From the NCBI GenBank assembly GCA_021202575.1, contig JAJQCU010000330.1, positions 1,889 to 12,262 on the forward strand: a DNA stretch of 10,374 nt, written 5' to 3'. Both the position numbers and the translations under genes were made by a program. This document shows, one piece after another, positions 6,136-10,374 of the stretch (its first letter is position 1; the number at the start of each line of letters is the position of its first letter). The stretch comes from Lachnospiraceae bacterium (GTDB lineage Bacteria; Bacillota; Clostridia; Lachnospirales; Lachnospiraceae). The notes under the pieces were generated by a model that was not told the DNA's origin, made no database searches, and saw nothing but the letters and a program-made list of their open reading frames with translations.

Positions 6136-9100
6136 ATGAAGCTGGGAAGACAGTGGGAGGAGAGGCTGAGACTCTGGGATGAGGCCTTTGCCCCGAATTT
6201 GTATCATGAACTGGGAACGGTTATGCTGGAGGGCTTCACCACATGGGAAGCGCTCCAGCCTGATGAGACGGCCTGCGGGCAGTGGGAAGGTTTTCCCGAG
6301 GGAAGACGCTGGGGGCGGAAGTGGGAGTATGGGTGGTTTCGCGCCAAAGTGACGATTCCGGCTGAGGGCGCGGGGCACAGGATTCTGCTTCATATAGGAG
6401 CGGGAAAGGAAATGCTGGTCTTTGTCAACGGAAGAGAGGCCGGCTCCGTTGACCGTTTCCATGATTTTGTGGAGCTGACAGCGTGCGCCAAGGAGGGAGA
6501 GAACTTCGACATCCTTGCGGAGGTCTATGCGGGGCATGGACAGCAGTTCGAAAATGTGGGAATCCAGATCAGGGACGCTGTGCCGATTCCGGAGCCTCCC
6601 GAATTTCAGTGCCGGGTGGAGAGAAGCCATTTCGGTATCTGGGAGGAAGAAATTTTTCAGGCCTACGCGGATTATCATACTTTATATGAGCTGTGGAAAG
6701 CTCTCCCCGAAAGCGAGCTGCGCGCCATGGAGATCGGGGCGGCTTTAAAGAGGTTCACCTGTATCGCGGATTTTGAGGCGAAGGAGCCGGAAAGAAGCGG
6801 GAGCATCAGGCGGGCACGAAGAGAGCTGATACCGCTGCTTGAAAAGAAAAACGGGGATACCGTGCCGGAGTATACGGTTTTCGGCCAGTCCCATCTGGAT
6901 CTGGCCTGGCTGTGGACCGGGGCGGAGACCCGGAGAAAGTGTGCCCGCACCTACTCCAATCAGCTGGCACTGATGGAGAGATATCCGGAGTATCGTTTCC
7001 TGCTCTGTGAGCCGCCGATTCTGGAGACGCTTAAAAGCTACTATCCGGATTTATATGGCCGGGTGAAGGAGAAGGTGAAAAGCGGGCAGTTTATCCCCGA
7101 GGGCGCGGTATACGTGGAATGCGACACGAATCTGGCGGGCGCGGAGAGTCTGGTCCGCCAGTTTGTGCTGGGAAAAAGGTGGTTTCGGACGGAGCTTGGC
7201 GCGGAGAGCCGCTTAGCCTGGCTGCCGGATACCTTTGGCTTTTGCGGCGCCCTGCCGCAGATCATGGCGGGGTGTGAGGTGCCGTATTTTGCCACTCAGA
7301 AGCTGCTTCGGGCCGACCCGGAGTGCGAGCCCTTCCCCTACAATATTTTCTGGTGGGAGGGAATCGACGGAACCAGGGTTCTGTCCCACATATATAAGAA
7401 GAATAACGCGGTCTTTCAGCCCGGCGCGCTGCGGGAGAGATGGGAACAGGACCGGAATCAGAGGGAAGAAATCAGCGGGCTGATGTTTCCCTTTGGATAC
7501 GGTGACGGCGGAGGCGGCCCCACGGAGCTGATGGTGGAGACCGCGAAGCGCTGTGAGGACCTGGAGGGGACGCCCCGGTGCCGTATGGAGGGGCCGGTCA
7601 GCTTTTTTGAGAGGCTGGAGCCTGAACGGGTTAAGAATGTATATTATGGGGAGCTGTATCTGAGGTGGCACAGGGGAACCTATACCGCCCAGGCGCAGAT
7701 TAAGAAGGGAGTCCGGAAGGCGGAATACGCTTTGAGGGAGGCGGAATACCTGGCGGGGCTTCTCAGGCTGGAGGGAAAGACCGGGGACGAGGACAGACTG
7801 CTTCGGAAGCTGGATTCTCTGTGGAAAAGGCTGCTGACGCAGGAATTTCATGATATCCTTCCCGGCAGCAGCATTCAGAAGGTGAATGAGGAAGCCAGGG
7901 AAGCGCTGGCGGAGATTCTGACAGAAAGCCGGGCGCTGGCGGCAGAGCTTCTGAAATTGCTGGCTGACGGGCCGGCCTGTTTTAATTCTTTAAGCTGGGA
8001 GAGGAAATACCGGGGCTTCGTCCTGCCGCCCTGCGGGTATGTCAGATTTAAAAGCCCGGAAAATGCACTTACGGGAGTTGACAGGACTTCAGAAATGCCG
8101 GAGAATGGGTTTACAGAAGCATCCGGCGATGGCGAAACGCTGGATTATGAAAATGAGTTTTATCGTGTAAAGGTGGATTCTCTGGGCAGAATCGTCAGCC
8201 TGACTGACCGCGGGACAGAGTATGAATACGCCGCCGCGCCGTTAAATGACTGGAGGCTGTATCAGGATGTCAATGTGCAGTATGACGCCTGGGAGATTGG
8301 CAGCATGTATGAGAGTGTCCCGGCAGCTCTGACCGGAAAGCATAGCTGCCTGGTCAGAAGAGATGAGGGCGGCGGCCTGACCGTAACGGTGGAACGGACA
8401 GAAAGGTATTTTACCGCCGTGCAGAAAATATGCCTTTACCCGGACAGCCCGAGGATTGATTTTGTGACGACAATAGACTGGCACGAGCGGCACAGGATGC
8501 TGAAGGCGGATTTCCCGACCACGGTCTACACAAAAGAGGTGCTGGAGGAGATTCAGTTCGGCTATATCCGGCGGCCCACCCATAAATCCACAGGGCGGGA
8601 AAAGGATCTGTATGAGACCTGCCATCACAAGTATGCGGCGCTGACCGATGGCGAAAATGGCTTTGCTCTGCTGAATGACTGCAAATACGGGCTTTCAGCG
8701 CAGGACAGCAGGCTTTCCCTGACGCTGCTTCGCTCTCCCCTGGCCCCGGATATGACGGCGGACCAGGGAATCCATGAATTTGTATATTCTATCCTTCCCT
8801 TTGAAGGGCCGTTTTCCCGAAGCCGGGTGACGGAGGAGGCTTATGAGTGCAATGTGGCGGTGACCGAATGCGGAAGGAGGCCCGGCGTTGTGCCGATGGA
8901 TGCGTGTAATACAGGCGCTGCGCCGGTGAGGGAGGCTTTTTGTGATAAAGAACCCATGCCGACGACTGCGGTTTCCTATTTTCAGGTGGAAAGCACACAT
9001 GTGGTCATAGAGACATGCAAACCGGCCTTTGATGTACCAAACGGGATCGTTCTCAGGCTTTATGAAGCGAAGGGCTGCGCGGGAACGGCGTATCTGACGG

Positions 9101-9240
9101 TCCCGGCACAGGTGAAGCGGGTCTTTTCCTGCAATATGCTGGAGGAGGCCTCGGAGGAGCTTGAAATGATGGCGGGACACAGGGTCAGACTTTCGTTCCA
9201 TGCGTTTGAAATTAAGACACTGCTGTTAATCAGAACGTAA
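6136..9240 (+). CDS. Alpha-mannosidase, glycoside hydrolase family 38
   Basis: A zinc-dependent retaining alpha-mannosidase of 1034 aa, normal for the cytoplasmic bacterial/Ams1-type GH38 group, with no signal peptide. An N-terminal beta-sandwich (to about residue 230; the RWGRKWEYGWFR stretch is typical) precedes the catalytic barrel. Zinc ligands and catalytic residues are visible: H253 and D255 in GQSHLDLAWLW, the nucleophile D365 in WLPDTFGFCGALPQI, and H572-D573 in EFHDILPGSS. The Gly-rich FGYGDGGGGPT loop lies at about 452-463. A helical segment and a long C-terminal beta-sandwich region follow. The enzyme releases alpha-linked mannose from oligosaccharides; the linkage cannot be read from sequence. 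The start at 6136 (MKLGRQWEERL) was chosen over an upstream in-frame TTG at 6097 because that codon lies inside the inverted-repeat element. The ribosome binding site (AAAAGAGAAAAG) is weak compared with the other genes here. The last codons and stop lie within a 25-bp tandem repeat. Confidence 0.95.
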   Translation: MKLGRQWEERLRLWDEAFAPNLYHELGTVMLEGFTTWEALQPDETACGQWEGFPEGRRWGRKWEYGWFRAKVTIPAEGAGHRILLHIGAGKEMLVFVNGREAGSVDRFHDFVELTACAKEGENFDILAEVYAGHGQQFENVGIQIRDAVPIPEPPEFQCRVERSHFGIWEEEIFQAYADYHTLYELWKALPESELRAMEIGAALKRFTCIADFEAKEPERSGSIRRARRELIPLLEKKNGDTVPEYTVFGQSHLDLAWLWTGAETRRKCARTYSNQLALMERYPEYRFLLCEPPILETLKSYYPDLYGRVKEKVKSGQFIPEGAVYVECDTNLAGAESLVRQFVLGKRWFRTELGAESRLAWLPDTFGFCGALPQIMAGCEVPYFATQKLLRADPECEPFPYNIFWWEGIDGTRVLSHIYKKNNAVFQPGALRERWEQDRNQREEISGLMFPFGYGDGGGGPTELMVETAKRCEDLEGTPRCRMEGPVSFFERLEPERVKNVYYGELYLRWHRGTYTAQAQIKKGVRKAEYALREAEYLAGLLRLEGKTGDEDRLLRKLDSLWKRLLTQEFHDILPGSSIQKVNEEAREALAEILTESRALAAELLKLLADGPACFNSLSWERKYRGFVLPPCGYVRFKSPENALTGVDRTSEMPENGFTEASGDGETLDYENEFYRVKVDSLGRIVSLTDRGTEYEYAAAPLNDWRLYQDVNVQYDAWEIGSMYESVPAALTGKHSCLVRRDEGGGLTVTVERTERYFTAVQKICLYPDSPRIDFVTTIDWHERHRMLKADFPTTVYTKEVLEEIQFGYIRRPTHKSTGREKDLYETCHHKYAALTDGENGFALLNDCKYGLSAQDSRLSLTLLRSPLAPDMTADQGIHEFVYSILPFEGPFSRSRVTEEAYECNVAVTECGRRPGVVPMDACNTGAAPVREAFCDKEPMPTTAVSYFQVESTHVVIETCKPAFDVPNGIVLRLYEAKGCAGTAYLTVPAQVKRVFSCNMLEEASEELEMMAGHRVRLSFHAFEIKTLLLIRT

Positions 9241-9363
9241 GATGCCGCCCTACATCAGAGATCAGAATATTGCTGTTCATCAGTAATTAAGATATCAATG
9301 TTAATTAAAACGAAAGACACCGTTGTTGATCAGGGATTCATACACTGCTGTTTAGAATCGTCG
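9214..9363 (+). repeat. 25-bp degenerate tandem repeat, about six units
   Basis: Six consecutive 25-nt units can be aligned without gaps, starting at 9214, 9239, 9264, 9289, 9314 and 9339. The best-conserved part is a 15-nt core at unit positions 6-20: ACTGCTGTTAATCAG in unit 1, ATTGCTGTTCATCAG in unit 3, ACCGTTGTTGATCAG in unit 5. Unit 2 keeps the ATCAG end, unit 4 keeps TGTTAAT, and unit 6 keeps ACTGCTGTT before the pattern fades. Most units begin AAGA or similar. Unit 1 encodes the last residues of the mannosidase, and unit 2 starts within its stop codon. The copies probably arose by slippage duplication of the gene's 3' end and later diverged. The CTG/CAG arms also make each core weakly palindromic, so a protein-binding array is possible. 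There are no spacers, so this is not a CRISPR array. Confidence 0.65.
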
Positions 9364-9378
9364 AGAATATCATGAGCA

Positions 9379-9407
9379 AAGGGCGTCCCTTGCGGAAGCA
9401 CGCCCTT
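9379..9407 (+). terminator. Strong hairpin downstream of the mannosidase gene, terminator candidate
   Basis: AAGGGCGT at 9379-9386 pairs with ACGCCCTT at 9400-9407 (8 bp). An inner CTT/AAG stem (9389-9391 with 9396-9398) caps it with a GCGG loop. It is GC-rich and stable. The following bases (CTCGCTTGCGTTC) contain scattered T but no clear U-tract, so efficiency as an intrinsic terminator is doubtful. If it does terminate, the last gene in the window needs its own promoter. An ATTATAC stretch at 9421-9427 could serve as a -10 element, but no convincing -35 lies at the right distance. Confidence 0.45.
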
Positions 9408-9457
9408 CTCGCTTGCGTTCATTATACAACTACCGGAAGAAAGCAGGGAAAAGAGAA

Positions 9458-10374
9458 ATGAAAAGATACTGGGCACACATCGTGACATCCACAGAAAAAA
9501 GAGTGGAGGAGTTCCTGCGCGGACAGGTCAGGGATGAAAACCGAGAGGACAGGGGAAGGCTGGAAAGCGACATTATGGAGGGAAAGCCCACGGTCTATCT
9601 GCTGACAGACTGCCTGTGTCTGTATTTTTGTGAGGAAAGCAGATATTGCCGGAGCGAAGAGCTCTGGGAGGCGGTCTTAGGCGGCGTTGGCTTCCTGGAG
9701 CGCTGGCAGAGGGAGGACGGCAGCATGGATTATCCTTCCTGTAATTTTTTCTCCGCGCCGGATACGGCTTTTTGCTTTCGGAGGCTGTTTGGCGCCTGGC
9801 AGCTTCTGGACAGATACGGGACGTCTGAGCGGGAGCTTGCGCTGAAAGACCGCTATTATGCCATGATGGTTAAATGCGAACAGATTCTGCTGTACGGAGG
9901 CTTTCATACCCCGAATCACCGATGGGCGGTAACCGCCGCGCTGTTGTGCATGGCGAAGCTCGAGGAGGATGAGGAGAAGGCCGGTCAGCTGAAAAAGAGG
10001 GCGCGGCAGTATCTGGCAGAAGGAATCGACGGGGATGAGGATGGGGAGTACGCGGAGCGTTCCACCGGCAATTATAACGCGGTGGTGGACAAATCCCTGC
10101 TTCTTGCCTGGGAATCCACCGGGGACGAAAGCTTTCTCAAATATGTGGGGAGAAACCTGACCGCGATGCTGTATTACATTGACGGGGACGATACCATATT
10201 TACGCAGAATTCCACCAGACAGGACCATGGAAAGAAGCTGTATCCCGACCAGTATTTTTACCTGTATACCTGGATGGCGCAGAGGAATGGTTCCGCGGTA
10301 TTTGACGCCGCCGCCCATAAAATGATCCGCGACAACCGACAGAGAGGAGATCTGGCGCCGGACTGCATGTTTAT
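9458..10374 (+). CDS. Uncharacterised cytoplasmic protein, probable alpha/alpha-toroid glycan-active enzyme (5' part, runs off the window)
   Basis: An open frame of 305 codons that reaches the window end without a stop. It starts MKRYWAHI, with AGGG at 9445-9448 nine bases before the ATG. No signal peptide or membrane segment is seen. The sequence is rich in amphipathic helices and aromatic/acidic motifs. Notable segments are GFHTPNHRW with H150, N153, H154 and W156; ERSTGNYN at 200-207, with E200, R201 and Y206; and STRQDHGKK with R254, D256 and H257. Polar and aromatic clusters of this kind at helix ends are typical of alpha/alpha-barrel glycoside hydrolases and of heparinase/alginate-lyase-like proteins. 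I do not recognise a defined CAZy family. The position after a uronyl hydrolase and an alpha-mannosidase suggests a role on the same imported glycan. The hairpin and 217-nt gap before it may mean a separate transcription unit. The reading frame is confident; the function is a guess. Confidence 0.8.
   Translation, partial: MKRYWAHIVTSTEKRVEEFLRGQVRDENREDRGRLESDIMEGKPTVYLLTDCLCLYFCEESRYCRSEELWEAVLGGVGFLERWQREDGSMDYPSCNFFSAPDTAFCFRRLFGAWQLLDRYGTSERELALKDRYYAMMVKCEQILLYGGFHTPNHRWAVTAALLCMAKLEEDEEKAGQLKKRARQYLAEGIDGDEDGEYAERSTGNYNAVVDKSLLLAWESTGDESFLKYVGRNLTAMLYYIDGDDTIFTQNSTRQDHGKKLYPDQYFYLYTWMAQRNGSAVFDAAAHKMIRDNRQRGDLAPDCMF

Noticed and set aside
9214..9363. CRISPR array
   Set aside because: The 25-nt units are directly adjacent with no spacers between them, and they are too divergent for CRISPR repeats.
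9399..9428. Promoter for the last gene
   Set aside because: ATTATAC at 9421-9427 resembles a -10 box, but the bases 16-18 nt upstream (CACGCC region) do not resemble a -35 element and fall within the hairpin, so it was not listed as a feature.

Overview
The window looks like part of a carbohydrate-utilisation locus from a Gram-positive anaerobe, most likely a Clostridia/Lachnospiraceae-type gut bacterium. This is inferred from the moderately high GC content, the strong AGGAGG-type ribosome binding sites, the tight co-directional gene packing and the protein families present. No 16S or other taxonomic marker is present, so the assignment is tentative.

Layout, all on the + strand: a 141-nt leader with two inverted repeats; two membrane permeases (142-1140, 1144-2271) and two ATPases (2289-3488, 3382-4416) of a dipeptide/oligopeptide-class (Dpp/Opp) ABC importer; a fusion of a HAD-phosphatase-like domain to a GH105/GH88-type unsaturated uronyl hydrolase (4420-6024); a 96-nt element bounded by inverted repeats (6024-6119); a GH38 alpha-mannosidase (6136-9240); a 25-bp degenerate tandem repeat and a strong hairpin (9214-9407); and the first 305 codons of an unrecognised cytoplasmic protein, probably an alpha/alpha-toroid glycan-active enzyme, which runs off the window (9458-10374). 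The substrate-binding protein, the regulator and any secreted polysaccharide lyase are not in the window and may lie upstream or downstream.

As a pathway: the Dpp/Opp-type importer would bring in an oligosaccharide, despite the peptide-transporter family name. The GH105-type enzyme would remove a 4,5-unsaturated uronic acid left by a polysaccharide lyase, and GH38 would release alpha-linked mannose. A uronic acid next to alpha-mannose points to acidic mannose-containing polymers such as the xanthan side chain (Man-GlcA-Man) or glucuronomannan gums. That is a hypothesis from gene content only.

The most unusual items are the HAD-GH105 fusion with its altered HAD motif I, the 107-nt overlap between the two ATPase genes (with a Cys-rich tail on the first), the inverted-repeat element between the two glycosidase genes, the 25-bp tandem repeat that begins inside the GH38 coding region, and the unrecognised last gene.
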